NCBI GenBank assembly: GCA_910588435.1
Contig: CAJUPL010000005.1
Span: 1 to 64,000, forward strand
Reading direction: 5' to 3'
Length of the DNA: 64,000 nucleotides
Origin: an uncultured Eggerthellaceae bacterium
GTDB lineage: Bacteria > Actinomycetota > Coriobacteriia > Coriobacteriales > Eggerthellaceae
This document shows positions 17,884 through 26,268 of this stretch, piece after piece. Under the pieces are notes generated by a model. It ran no database searches and was not told the DNA's origin. It saw nothing but the letters and a program-made list of their open reading frames with translations. The position numbers and the translations under genes were made by a program. The first letter of the stretch is position 1, and each line of letters begins with the position of its first letter.

Positions 17884-18417
17884 GTGAAGAAAGTGCCGCT
17901 GATCCTCTTCATGGTCATTCCTTACATCATCTTCGCTGCGGACGTCATCATCGCCCTAGCAGGCGACGGCCTCAGCGCTGACGCTGTGGAGATGATGGTC
18001 ACGCTGAATTTCCTTATCTGCTTTCCGCTGATGGTGATCGCTACCATCGTCTTTGGCGCGCTGATGAAGTCCGCGGGATTCACGCCCGAGCAAAGCCTGT
18101 TCTGGGCAATGCTCATGAAGCTGACCAACATCCCGCTCTTCCTGGCCATCGGTGCAATGGTCGTGCTGTTCATGATGATGCTGCTCTCCGCGCCGCTGGG
18201 GATCGTGCTTTCGCTCTCTTCCTATCTGCTCATCATCCCAACCAGCATCATCGCTCAGTTCGCCTTCGTTCGGGCAAAGAAGAGCGGGCTTCTGAGCACA
18301 GGTGAGATGGTCCTGGCATCCATCGGCCTTTGGTTCGTCGTGTTCGACGTCGTGTCAGTGGTCTGCGCCTACATCGTGGCCAAGAGCAGATCGGCGGCAT
18401 GCCCTACGTCAACCTAA
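17884..18417 (+). CDS. Small multi-span membrane protein, unknown
   Basis: 177 aa with five predicted hydrophobic helices: VPLILFMVIPYIIFAADVII, MVTLNFLICFPLMVIATIVFG, MKLTNIPLFLAIGAMVVLFMMM, SYLLIIPTSIIAQFAFV, and a C-terminal VLASIGLWFVVFDVVSVVCAYIV. Family not recognised. A GTG start six bases after AGGAG is well supported. It may be co-transcribed with the phosphatase. Confidence 0.65.
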   Translation: MKKVPLILFMVIPYIIFAADVIIALAGDGLSADAVEMMVTLNFLICFPLMVIATIVFGALMKSAGFTPEQSLFWAMLMKLTNIPLFLAIGAMVVLFMMMLLSAPLGIVLSLSSYLLIIPTSIIAQFAFVRAKKSGLLSTGEMVLASIGLWFVVFDVVSVVCAYIVAKSRSAACPTST

Positions 18418-18475
18418 AAGATCTCTCGGATCGATAACGCATCCAACCCGCAAGGCGGCCTCCCGGTGGACGTAG

Positions 18476-18502
18476 GGTAAGGCACCGCGCTTGTGCCTTA
18501 CC
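18476..18502. terminator. Hairpin between convergent genes
   Basis: GGTAAGGCAC and GTGCCTTACC form a perfect 10-bp stem with a 7-nt loop between the converging ends of the membrane protein and the hydrolase gene. There is no clear T-run, so a bidirectional or non-canonical terminator is assumed. Confidence 0.5.
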
Positions 18503-18563
18503 GCTAGGCTGCAACGACGGTGACGATAGCACGCTGATGGGACAGCGCCTGGATAAGCCCCGG

Positions 18564-19613
18564 TCAGATCTTCGCCATCTCCTCTGATACGCGATCGTAC
18601 CAGTGCTCCCAATTGGCGGCGTACTTCTTGGCGCCCTCCACGGAGACCGTGTACCCGTAGCCGCGAGCAAGGCCGAACGCGTGCGCGTTGATGGCCTCTT
18701 CCCAGCTTCCCCAAGACGAGGAGCCCCAGCCCCAGGCGTTGTGGGGACGGAAGCATGCGGCGCCTCTGCTGCTCTCAACCTCAGAGATAGCCGCCGAGAA
18801 CCTAGGGTCTATCCCTGCATCCCACGCGGCGGAGGCGAACGTGGAGCCCTGCCCGGCCAGGGGTGACCCCGCAAGGTAGGCGTCCAGGCGGCCTGCCCAA
18901 TTGCGCACGAAGGCTGACTTGTCTTGCGACCAGTCAGCATCCCCCACGCTGTTCGTGTTGCTGGCCGCTTCCTTGGCAACCTCTTCTTGCTCAGGCTGCG
19001 CGGCTTTAGCGGCCTCCGCCTCCTGCGCCTCCCGGGCGGCCTTCTCTGCTGCAGCCTTTTGCGCCTGCTCACGCTGATACGTTGCCCTTATGGCAGCCTG
19101 GCGAGCCTGCTCCTGTTCGCTCTCAGCATCCGCCTTCGCAGCATCCAGCTGCTCGCGCGCGTCTTCGCGCTCTTGCAGAAGCCCGCTCAAGCGGGAGATG
19201 TTCGCCTGCGCGTCTGCCTGCACCCTGTTGAAGTAGTCGAAGAGCGTCAGGAACGTTGCGAAATCTTGCGAACCAAGGATGACAGAAAGGATCCCGGATT
19301 CGTTCCGGTGCAGCTTGTACAGGCCCACTATGTCAGAGCTGCAGATCTTGCGATATTCGGTGATCTCTTCGTCGAACCCGGAGATCTGCGCTTCGTTCTC
19401 TTCGATCTGCGCGTTGATCTCATCCACGCGCTCAGTGGCGGTGTTGTACTCCTCGGCGGTGGCTTCCACCGCTTGCTGCGCGCCCGTCACCTCAGCGTCT
19501 ATGTCCTCAGTTGCCGCGAAGGCGAATGCGGGCGAAGCGCAGGCCAAGAGCACAGACAGCGCAACGGCGATGGCCTTTGAGATCCCGCGGTCAGTATGTA
19601 TGGCGATGCGCAT
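18564..19613 (-). CDS. Secreted coiled-coil cell-wall hydrolase-like protein
   Basis: 349 aa. A signal peptide is visible (basic MRIAIHTDRGISK, hydrophobic core, AFAFA-A cleavage). Residues about 35-210 form a long heptad-rich coiled coil of the PcsB/CwlO type, followed by an Ala/Glu-rich linker. The C-terminal domain from about 235 contains FSAAISEVESSRGAACF and NAWGWGS, resembling a lysozyme-like glycosidase with a catalytic Glu. Predicted to work at the cell wall in septal or elongation remodelling. The start at 19613 fits the signal peptide. Confidence 0.8.
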   Translation of the reverse strand: MRIAIHTDRGISKAIAVALSVLLACASPAFAFAATEDIDAEVTGAQQAVEATAEEYNTATERVDEINAQIEENEAQISGFDEEITEYRKICSSDIVGLYKLHRNESGILSVILGSQDFATFLTLFDYFNRVQADAQANISRLSGLLQEREDAREQLDAAKADAESEQEQARQAAIRATYQREQAQKAAAEKAAREAQEAEAAKAAQPEQEEVAKEAASNTNSVGDADWSQDKSAFVRNWAGRLDAYLAGSPLAGQGSTFASAAWDAGIDPRFSAAISEVESSRGAACFRPHNAWGWGSSSWGSWEEAINAHAFGLARGYGYTVSVEGAKKYAANWEHWYDRVSEEMAKI

Positions 19614-19696
19614 TGCGGAATTATACGTCTAGCATCCTAACGAAACGGCAACACCACACCGAATGCACAGGTAGACAGCAGAGCGACTCATTCGTC

Positions 19697-19963
19697 CTAC
19701 CGATATACATCCCGCCTATGCCCGATCGTGATCACTTCGATCACAAGGACGTCATCTTGAATGACGCACAAGAGCCGATAATCACCCACGCGATAGCGCC
19801 ATTCACCCGCATGGCTGCCCACTAGCGCCTTTCCCATGCGGCGTGGATCATCAACGCCCTCCAAATGCTTGCCCACCCATGATGTGATCAAAGCTGCATC
19901 GAACCTGTCCATCTTCTTCAGCTTCTTGAGCGCTTTCGAAGAATACATGACCCGATACGCCAT
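19697..19963 (-). CDS. RelE-type toxin
   Basis: 88 aa. MAYRVMYSSKALKKLKKMD, the WVGKHLEGVDDPRRMGKALVG segment, then GEWRYRVGDYRLLCVIQDDVLVIEVITIGHRRDVYR is a standard RelE/ParE-superfamily fold: the GxYRLL strand and the IGHRRDVY tail are hallmarks of RelE mRNA interferases. The ATG overlaps the antitoxin's stop codon, so translation is coupled. Likely cleaves mRNA at the ribosome when not bound by the antitoxin. Confidence 0.9.
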   Translation of the reverse strand: MAYRVMYSSKALKKLKKMDRFDAALITSWVGKHLEGVDDPRRMGKALVGSHAGEWRYRVGDYRLLCVIQDDVLVIEVITIGHRRDVYR

Positions 19964-20178
19964 CAGAGGCCGAGCTCCTTCAGCACATCAGCATGCGAGT
20001 ACCGCACCCCGTCGTCCTCTTCGATAGCCTGACGCAACGTCGCAAGATCCTCTTCATCCGCGATGCGCTCGAAGATCGCATCGCGGATGAAGTCAGAGAT
20101 GCTCTTCCCTTCGAACTTCGCGTACTTGCGCACGATCTGTGCGTCAACATCATCAAGTCGCAGTGTCATCGTGGTCAT
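19963..20178 (-). CDS. RelB/DinJ-like antitoxin
   Basis: 71 aa. The N-terminal MTTMTLRLDDVDAQIVRKYAKFEGKSISDFIRDAIFERI is a ribbon-helix-helix DNA-binding domain; the acidic C-terminal part (EEDDGVRYSHADVLKELGL) would wrap the toxin. The start at 20178 has GGAGG six bases upstream, whereas 20193 does not. First gene of the pair; the operator is a palindrome at 20197-20215. Confidence 0.88.
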   Translation of the reverse strand: MTTMTLRLDDVDAQIVRKYAKFEGKSISDFIRDAIFERIADEEDLATLRQAIEEDDGVRYSHADVLKELGL

Positions 20179-20196
20179 CTTGCACCTCCGCATCAG

Positions 20197-20215
20197 ATGA
20201 ATACACTGTATTCAT
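20197..20215. promoter_or_regulatory. Toxin-antitoxin operator palindrome
   Basis: ATGAATACACTGTATTCAT is a perfect 9-bp inverted repeat around one central base, about 20 bp upstream of the antitoxin ATG. It fits autoregulation by the ribbon-helix-helix antitoxin. Confidence 0.75.
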
Positions 20216-20296
20216 CATAGCATGCGTCCGCTATCTATTCCAGCTCAACGCTTCAACTGATCCGCATCCGGCTTGCACTCAGATACAATCATGTGC

Positions 20297-20734
20297 ATGA
20301 AAGCTAACGATCAGCACGCGCATGGCCTATTCCGCGGGCGCCTATGGGATGCAGGGCGCGTCCTATTCTGCGCGTTGCTCATTGCCATCCTTTGCGCTTC
20401 AGCAGGATGCCAGCCGCAATCAGACCAGACGGATGCGCATCCTACAGAGGCTTCGCAAGCCGCAGAGGCGAACGCGCTCACCTTTCGCACGGACGATCGC
20501 CTTGAGGACCATTTCAAGAAGCACGGAGCGGAGGTTGGGTGCAGCACGCCTGAGGAATACCTGGCTTGCGCGAACGCGGTCATCGATCATCCGGATGCCT
20601 TGCACAAGACGCAGCGCGAAGACGGCGATGACGCCTACTTCCTTGAGCGAACAGGCGAGTTCGTCGTGGTCTCCCCAGACGGCTTCATTCGTACGTACTT
20701 CATAACTGATATGGACTATTTCCGCTCCCAGTGA
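20297..20734 (+). CDS. Lipoprotein with toxin-like C-terminal domain
   Basis: 145 aa. The signal peptide ends in a lipobox-like SAGC at about residue 38, so the mature protein would be lipid-anchored outside the membrane. The C-terminal 80 residues (RLEDHFKKHGAEVGCSTPEEYLACANAVIDHPD ... GEFVVVSPDGFIRTYF) resemble the compact nuclease-like domain seen at the ends of polymorphic toxins (BECR fold), where the His/Lys and the Thr near the end line the site. This resemblance is by eye. No immunity gene is obvious nearby. The start at 20297 is preferred over 20273. Confidence 0.6.
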   Translation: MKANDQHAHGLFRGRLWDAGRVLFCALLIAILCASAGCQPQSDQTDAHPTEASQAAEANALTFRTDDRLEDHFKKHGAEVGCSTPEEYLACANAVIDHPDALHKTQREDGDDAYFLERTGEFVVVSPDGFIRTYFITDMDYFRSQ

Positions 20735-20876
20735 GGCAGCAGCGTCACCGGCAAGAGCACCCCTTGAGCGGCTCTTCTGATTCTTGAAGGGTGTCCCGTC
20801 ACAGGGACAAGGCAGTCCCTTCGCAGTCTGTAGGATGGGGCTAGTTCGAATCAGGTGCGAAAGGAACGTGATACAG

Positions 20877-21206
20877 ATGTATGAACCTTCAAGATGCTTG
20901 GCGTCGTTCGAGGTGAGTGGCTTCCAGTATTGGGATGGCGCAACGGTATTCAGTAGCCTTGAGCCGGGAACCACGGTGAAGCTGGTTGCGGAGCCTGAGA
21001 ATCCGCACGACCCATCGGCTGTTGCCATCTATCTTGGTGAGACCAAGCTTGGGTATGTGCCAGCAAACATGAATGAGCACCTGTCAATCATGCTCTTCTA
21101 TGGCCATGGGTCTTCATTCGAAGCGCGCGTTCTCAAAGCTGACCCAGAAGCAGATCCGTGGAAGCAGGTCCGCGTAGGGATCTATGTTGTTGATGCAAGA
21201 GACTAG
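20877..21206 (+). CDS. HIRAN domain protein
   Basis: 109 aa made almost entirely of a HIRAN domain: VSGFQYWDGATVFSSLEPGTTVKLVAEPENPHDPSAVAIYLGETKLGYVPANMNEHL contains the conserved NPHDPxAVAIY and KLGYVP motifs. HIRAN domains bind single-stranded 3' DNA ends in HLTF-type helicases; free-standing bacterial versions have unknown roles. The start is placed at 20877, with AAAGGA eleven bases upstream. A TGTCCC/GGGACA hairpin lies about 70 bp upstream. Confidence 0.75.
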   Translation: MYEPSRCLASFEVSGFQYWDGATVFSSLEPGTTVKLVAEPENPHDPSAVAIYLGETKLGYVPANMNEHLSIMLFYGHGSSFEARVLKADPEADPWKQVRVGIYVVDARD

Positions 21207-21330
21207 GATCTATCAGGGCCGTTGCTGTGATCTGCAAGGATGGATTCATCAAAACAGTGAACGCTCCATTGCCAACCAAGCCCCCTTTCTTGGGCACCCA
21301 TATATAAGAGCAATAGCAGCTCGCTCTGCC

Positions 21331-21993
21331 TCAGACCTGGATCATCTGTGCTCGTGTCACCTTCACGCGCAAGCTGCCATCTAGCGTGAACGATCTATTG
21401 CTTTCAGACGTCAATCCGTTCCAGCCCATTGCGCCACGATCGCCGCCCATCCAATTGTAGGTGCCTTCACCCTGAGCGTCATAGATCCAGAGCGATCCCT
21501 CGCCGGAAAGCACCTGCAGATCGAAAGCTCCTGTTGGAAAGTTCCCGCCGAAGACATAATTGCCAGCACCGATGATGGCTTCGCCCGCGCCAGTGCTCGT
21601 CGATTGCTCATGCTGCTGACTCTCGATTTGAGGCTGCATCGGCATTTGCACTGGCTCTACCTGGGGTGCAGGAGGATTGCTCATCATGCTATCTGCCATT
21701 TCTTTCTCTCTTTCTTGCTGCCCTATGTAATCAGGGGTATACGGCAAGCTCAACATAGCATCATTGCGTGGATCATCACCGCTGAGCTTGATCTTGTCAT
21801 AGCTGCCGTCTTCCCTGAAGACGCGATACGTGTATATGAGCTTCGAAGGGACAAGAGATGCACCTACAAGCGCACCGGCCAAACCTGCAACATGCTCTCC
21901 CGCCATCGGGAAAGCAATGGCATCAATAAGGCTCATCTTGTCCTTGACGCTCAGAAGCTCTGCCGCAACTATATCCGCTTTCCTCTTGAACAT
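21331..21993 (-). CDS. Hypothetical protein, two-part
   Basis: 220 aa. The N-terminal half (1-95) has a glycine/alanine-rich segment (GEHVAGLAGALVGASLVPSKLIYTYRVF). A Pro/Gln/Met-rich linker follows (about 100-140). The C-terminal 80 residues (GNYVFGGNFPTGAFDLQVLSGEGSLWIYD ... GSLRVKVTRAQM) resemble small beta-sandwich modules that begin 'Y.vG.d.p.G.Y.l' in Firmicutes and actinobacterial surface or stress proteins. No signal peptide. Function unknown. Confidence 0.6.
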   Translation of the reverse strand: MFKRKADIVAAELLSVKDKMSLIDAIAFPMAGEHVAGLAGALVGASLVPSKLIYTYRVFREDGSYDKIKLSGDDPRNDAMLSLPYTPDYIGQQEREKEMADSMMSNPPAPQVEPVQMPMQPQIESQQHEQSTSTGAGEAIIGAGNYVFGGNFPTGAFDLQVLSGEGSLWIYDAQGEGTYNWMGGDRGAMGWNGLTSESNRSFTLDGSLRVKVTRAQMIQV

Positions 21994-22107
21994 ACTGGCT
22001 TTCCTGTTAGAAGCTTTCCCTGATGAATCAAGTCATACCGTCAGTGCTCTGCACCAGTTGGTGTAGCCCTTTGATCTACCCAGCTGTTCTGTATTGGCAA
22101 TTCTTCC

Positions 22108-23175
22108 TCAAAACACGATATCGAAGAGACAGTCTTCGATCTGCTCTTTGCCTCTTAGGGCATCGATCCATTCCTGAGGAATGGTGTCATAGCCGTACCG
22201 CGCCCCAGCCAGCGCTCCCGCCACGCACGCTGTCGTGTCGGAGTCGTCGCCAAGGTTCACTGCCGTCAGCACGCAATCTCTGAAGCTATGAGTATGCAAA
22301 AGGCACCAGAGGGCAGCCCCTAGCGTATCGAGAACGAATCCACTAGAGCGTATCTCATCACGAGGCATATCCTCGAGTTCGCGAAGGAATGCAAATCTTC
22401 CACTGTCCGGAACGTTTGCGTTGATGGCGTCTTCTGGATATTCTCCATATATCAAATCGTCAAGCAGCCTCACGAGAACGAGGCATGCCTCGGTTGATAT
22501 CCAATGCGCATGCGTTATGGCAGAGACTGATCGAACCTCATCATCGGAAGGGCGGATAAAAGCGACAGGCGCGATCCTCATTAGAGAGCCGTTGCCGTTG
22601 TCCCGCTCCCCAGCCTGCCCGATGCCGGATTCCAAAGCATGATCTGTCGTGTCCCCTATATCGAACATCCTTCCATCGGGAGTGTACTTCCCATCGCACA
22701 TCCATGCCTTGAAGCGCTCTCTCATATCCTCGATATCGATCTTGCCGCATTGCTTGATGCTGTCACAAGTTGCGATCAGCATAGAAGTGTCATCTGAAAA
22801 AGTTCCCGCAGGCATATTGTGAGAGCCTCCGCCTACCATGTCGACACATTCGAAACTGTCTCTCTCCATGAACTCGCAGGGCACACCGAGAGCATCACCG
22901 ACAGCAGCCCCATAGATGACGCCCTTGAGCTTTTCTTGCCTGCTTTCTAAGCAAGCTTCATACGCATCGACCCTATCACCAAACTCGCAACCGCATTCGT
23001 TACAGTGCCAATCAGGATCAAACCCTGTGACACAGCAACCACCAAGAATAATGTGTCCTTCTTCAAGACTCCGCTCAAGTTCCTTGCTCATAGCGGGCAT
23101 TCCCCATAGGATCTTGGCAATGTTCGCGCTGCCGCACTTAGGGCATTCGGTGGCTGCATGTGCTTCTTTGCTCAT
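22108..23175 (-). CDS. ADP-ribosylglycohydrolase with N-terminal zinc ribbon
   Basis: 355 aa. The first 75 residues hold a zinc-binding pair (CPKCG and CNECGCEFG). Residues about 83-350 match the DraG/ARH family: GVIYGAAVGDALGVPCEF, GTFSDDTSMLIAT, NGNGSLMRIAPVA, and LGDDSDTTACVAGALAGARYG, which supply the two Mg2+ sites. Such enzymes remove ADP-ribose from modified side chains or nucleic acids. The ATG overlaps the serpin's stop (ATGA), so the pair is translated together. The substrate is not predictable. Confidence 0.88.
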   Translation of the reverse strand: MSKEAHAATECPKCGSANIAKILWGMPAMSKELERSLEEGHIILGGCCVTGFDPDWHCNECGCEFGDRVDAYEACLESRQEKLKGVIYGAAVGDALGVPCEFMERDSFECVDMVGGGSHNMPAGTFSDDTSMLIATCDSIKQCGKIDIEDMRERFKAWMCDGKYTPDGRMFDIGDTTDHALESGIGQAGERDNGNGSLMRIAPVAFIRPSDDEVRSVSAITHAHWISTEACLVLVRLLDDLIYGEYPEDAINANVPDSGRFAFLRELEDMPRDEIRSSGFVLDTLGAALWCLLHTHSFRDCVLTAVNLGDDSDTTACVAGALAGARYGYDTIPQEWIDALRGKEQIEDCLFDIVF

Positions 23176-24344
23176 GACACCTCCTCAGGATTTCTGACTA
23201 CTCCAACGAAAAGAGGCATGTCCTCTGGAGATACCACCGAGATCGCGAACGGCCTGTCGATATAGATCTCCCTAGGCTCGGGCGGATCCTCGGGCAAAGC
23301 ACCGGCGCAAGCCCACAAGCAGACGTAGGAAGCGCCTTCGAACCCTTGCTCATCGATCTTGAGCCGCGTGCTTTGAATAACATCGTCAACCATTAACGAG
23401 TCTGAGGTGATAGGACCGAAATCAGCATCTGGCTGAAAGATCTCCGTGATACCCATAGACTCTATCAGATGCTTTATATCCAACCCATCTGCAGATATCT
23501 CGAACTTAGGCATATAGAGCTTGCACTCTGCCCACTTATCAGTGAATATGCCGCAGGTGAAGCTCATTATGTTGCGCCACGCTTCCCCCGATTCGACATA
23601 GTCGCTCACTGGTCTACCCTTAGGAGGAAGCGATACTATCATGCGGCTTCCGCCCAACAATGATTTTGCGATAGTGAGAGCTCCATCCATTTCATAGATG
23701 CTGTGCTGCTCCCAGCTCATCATGAAATCCATATCTATCTTGGTGCCGTCGTCCAAAGCGAATGCATGGGTTCCGCCCTCATCGAAATCGCCTGTCCATG
23801 AATCGCGTAGGTATAGCGCACCCATAGCAACGAGAAGATCTTGGGGCTTTGTATTTGGCGCCCCTAAATACACGCCGCCTGTGTTCGCCTTTAGCCATTC
23901 TCCCATGACGGACCTTGCATGCTGGCTTCCCATCGCGACGGACTCGATATGCACCCCTTCACCAAGTTGCGAATGGCTTCCCAGCATAGGCCCTTTCGAG
24001 AGGCTATTGCTTGGCCAAAGGGATGCACCTGTGGAATATCGGAAATCATTGCTGCAGCATTCTGGCGCTTCCATGTTGTCGGTTGATTCAGCTATTGAGG
24101 CTATTGCCTCCTCTCCGCCAAGCGCTTCTATTAGCTGATCGCGCGTTCTGCTATCGGTGGCGTTCGCAATCAACGCAAGAGTCTTGAAGAGACATGCGGG
24201 TGAGATGACAGAGTTTCCCTCCTTTGCCGCGATTGCTCTTAAAAGACTATCGGCCAAGTTGTCGAGCGGGCATGATTCCTTGCCAAGGCACATTGTCTCA
24301 GTCGTTCCCGCTTTGGGATTCTTATCGAAAACTTGATACGTCAT
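23172..24344 (-). CDS. Serpin family protein
   Basis: 390 aa, normal serpin length. Recognisable parts are SLLRAIAAKEGNSVISPACLFKTLALIANATD near the start, AMGALYLRDSWTGDFD, and the C-terminal RPFAISVV...PLFVGVVRNPEE. No signal peptide, so an intracellular location is expected, unlike secreted gut-bacterial serpins. The reactive-centre region (EQGFEGASYVCLWACAGALPE) lacks the usual small-residue hinge: Phe and Tyr stand where Thr/Ala are normal. Inhibitory activity is therefore doubtful. GGGAGG lies upstream of 24344. Confidence 0.85.
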   Translation of the reverse strand: MTYQVFDKNPKAGTTETMCLGKESCPLDNLADSLLRAIAAKEGNSVISPACLFKTLALIANATDSRTRDQLIEALGGEEAIASIAESTDNMEAPECCSNDFRYSTGASLWPSNSLSKGPMLGSHSQLGEGVHIESVAMGSQHARSVMGEWLKANTGGVYLGAPNTKPQDLLVAMGALYLRDSWTGDFDEGGTHAFALDDGTKIDMDFMMSWEQHSIYEMDGALTIAKSLLGGSRMIVSLPPKGRPVSDYVESGEAWRNIMSFTCGIFTDKWAECKLYMPKFEISADGLDIKHLIESMGITEIFQPDADFGPITSDSLMVDDVIQSTRLKIDEQGFEGASYVCLWACAGALPEDPPEPREIYIDRPFAISVVSPEDMPLFVGVVRNPEEVS

Positions 24345-24663
24345 GAGCTTGGTCCTACCTCCCTGACAGATTCGCCGTAAAAAGGATACACATGGAGAAT
24401 GGCCAACGGTGTCCCATGAACGCCCATCCTGAGGAATCGCGTCCAATCCAAATGCTCAAGCCCGCCCCCTTCGATCTAGGCTTATGAGCTTCCCGGACAG
24501 AATCTGCTTTGATCCACGGGGACTAGAAGGCGCGAGAATGACCGCCCCACGACGGAAGAGCATGTGCACCCATGGGACACCCGTAAGCGAGAAGCGGAGT
24601 CATCGCCTAGAATGAACGGCGGCGCTTTTACGTTACGCCAAGGCGCGAGGAATCGAGGGGGCT
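24345..24663. promoter_or_regulatory. Divergent promoter region with 11-bp inverted repeats
   Basis: No gene is present. GGTGTCCCATG (24408-24418) and its exact reverse complement CATGGGACACC (24571-24581) lie about 65 bp before the serpin start and about 85 bp before the WYL gene. They may be paired operators for the WYL regulator. Confidence 0.4.
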
Positions 24664-25653
24664 ATGTCGAACAACCCGAAAGCGAAGCTCAAGACGCTCT
24701 ACGTGATGCGCATCCTCCAGGACGAGACGGATGCCGAGCATGGCCTGTCGCTTCGACAGATCATCGAACGGCTCGACGATTACGGCATCCAGGCCGAACG
24801 CAAGGGCATCTACCGCGATATCGAGGCGCTCAGGGAATTCGGCATCAACATACAGACCTACCAGAGGAACCCCGTGCAATACGCTATGGCCACGCGGGAT
24901 TTCACGCTGTCTGAGCTGATGCTCTTAGTAGATGTTGTGGAGTCTTGCAAGTTCCTCACCATGAGGCAGTCCCGCGCACTCACCACGAACTTGAAGCTGC
25001 TCGCAAGCGACCACCAGCGCGCGCTGCTTGACCGACGCATCCATGTATCCGGCAGGATCTCTTCCAAGCGCGACGGTGTCTTCCAGGATATCGACACGCT
25101 TCACGACGCCATGAGGCTCCACAGGAAGGTGGAGTTCAAGTACTACAAGTACGGGCTCGACGGATCGCGCTATGCCACGCACGACGACAAGAAGCATGTG
25201 GTAACGCCGGTGGGCATCGCCTTCTCAGACGGCTATTACTACCTCACTGCCTGGAACGACAACCATGAGAGCATGACCGAGTTCCGCATAGACCGAATGG
25301 ACAACGTGGAGGTGTCCGATGAACGGGCAACCAAGAACGACGAGATAACGCATCATACTTTCGAAGGCGACGGGCATGAGCTCTTCGGTCGCTTCGGGGG
25401 TGAGCCCGTGACGGCAACGCTTCTAGTGAATGCGGACAAGGTGGAGATCATCATGGATCGCTTCGGGAGTTCAGCTGAGATGTACCGCCATGACAGCAGC
25501 ACTGCCAAGGCGGTCGTGAAGGTGCACAAGTCCGAGCAGTTCTTCGGCTGGCTCGCCGGCCTCGGAGGGACCGTGCGCCTGGACGCACCGAAGAGCCTGA
25601 AGAGGGAATACAGGGAGTATCTGCTGAGGCTCGCCCAGGATCTGGAAGACTAG
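24664..25653 (+). CDS. WYL-domain transcriptional regulator
   Basis: 329 aa. The N-terminal 65 residues form a winged helix (KTLYVMRILQDETDAEHGLSLRQIIERLDDYGIQAERKGIYRDIEALREFGI). The middle has the WYL sensor domain, with VTPVGIAFSDGYYYLTAWNDNHESMTEFRIDRM; the WYL triad itself reads YYL. A C-terminal WCX domain follows. WYL proteins often sense nucleic acid or nucleotide ligands and regulate defence or stress genes. Divergent from the serpin/ADP-ribosylglycohydrolase pair, which is a plausible target. Confidence 0.87.
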   Translation: MSNNPKAKLKTLYVMRILQDETDAEHGLSLRQIIERLDDYGIQAERKGIYRDIEALREFGINIQTYQRNPVQYAMATRDFTLSELMLLVDVVESCKFLTMRQSRALTTNLKLLASDHQRALLDRRIHVSGRISSKRDGVFQDIDTLHDAMRLHRKVEFKYYKYGLDGSRYATHDDKKHVVTPVGIAFSDGYYYLTAWNDNHESMTEFRIDRMDNVEVSDERATKNDEITHHTFEGDGHELFGRFGGEPVTATLLVNADKVEIIMDRFGSSAEMYRHDSSTAKAVVKVHKSEQFFGWLAGLGGTVRLDAPKSLKREYREYLLRLAQDLED

Positions 25654-25689
25654 GTTGCGGTTCCTAGGGCAATAGGGATGTGGCTATTG

Positions 25690-25806
25690 AGCTCAAGAGC
25701 AAATTCTTGCATTGCTAACGCAGCTGTAGCCCCCCAAGAGCAGACTCTTCAGATGCCGCCGCGGCTGCTTGAACGCCCCTTCTCTTCGGAGTGGGCGCTT
25801 GCATTG
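25690..25806. repeat. Fragment of modular hairpin repeat
   Basis: Degenerate pieces TTGCATTGCTAACGCAGCTG near 25695 and AGTGGGCGCTTGCATTG (25790-25806) match arm ends of the modular repeat. The fragment stops where the RAYT-type repeat begins at 25814, as if interrupted by it. Confidence 0.5.
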
Positions 25807-25813
25807 TGGGTGG

Positions 25814-26101
25814 ACCAATGGGGACAGGGTTATTGGGTCGGAATCATTCACCTGACGGCACTTCATCCTACGCCTAATAGCCGCTCTGTTTGCCTAGCCC
25901 TAAGCACGCTGACAAAGCGGAAGACGGTGATTCGCTGATTCACTTGCACGAACAGGTCATTTGCGCTGGTATAGGTCTCCAACCCATCATCGCCTCACTG
26001 ATTAATCTTGATTTTCTGCTTATTGATGGTCGTGGATGCCACTAGCGTGCAACCAGCACTCGCCTTCACATAACCCAATAGCCCCGTCCCTATTGGGTTC
26101 C
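25814..26101. repeat. RAYT-derived repeat with inverted REP ends, copy B1
   Basis: About 290 bp bounded by inverted ends CCAATGGGGACAGGGTTATTG and ACCCAATAGCCCCGTCC. A second copy in the same orientation, about 95% identical by eye, lies at 27453-27768. On the minus strand near the left end, codons read RARQTERLLGVG before a frame break, matching the C-terminus of REP-associated transposases. The remaining 26102-26268 holds no gene. Confidence 0.75.
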
Positions 26102-26268
26102 CTCTTATGTAGTTCCGCCAAGATCTTGGTGGAACCTTTTGGCACGGTTTCACCCCCAACGTCCGATGCATGACTGACGGCGGTGGATGTGGGCACCTGT
26201 GGTGCCCGACACATCGGTAAGGTCGCTTCGCGCCCTTCCCTCTTCGCTACAGGCCTTTCCGTTTGTTC

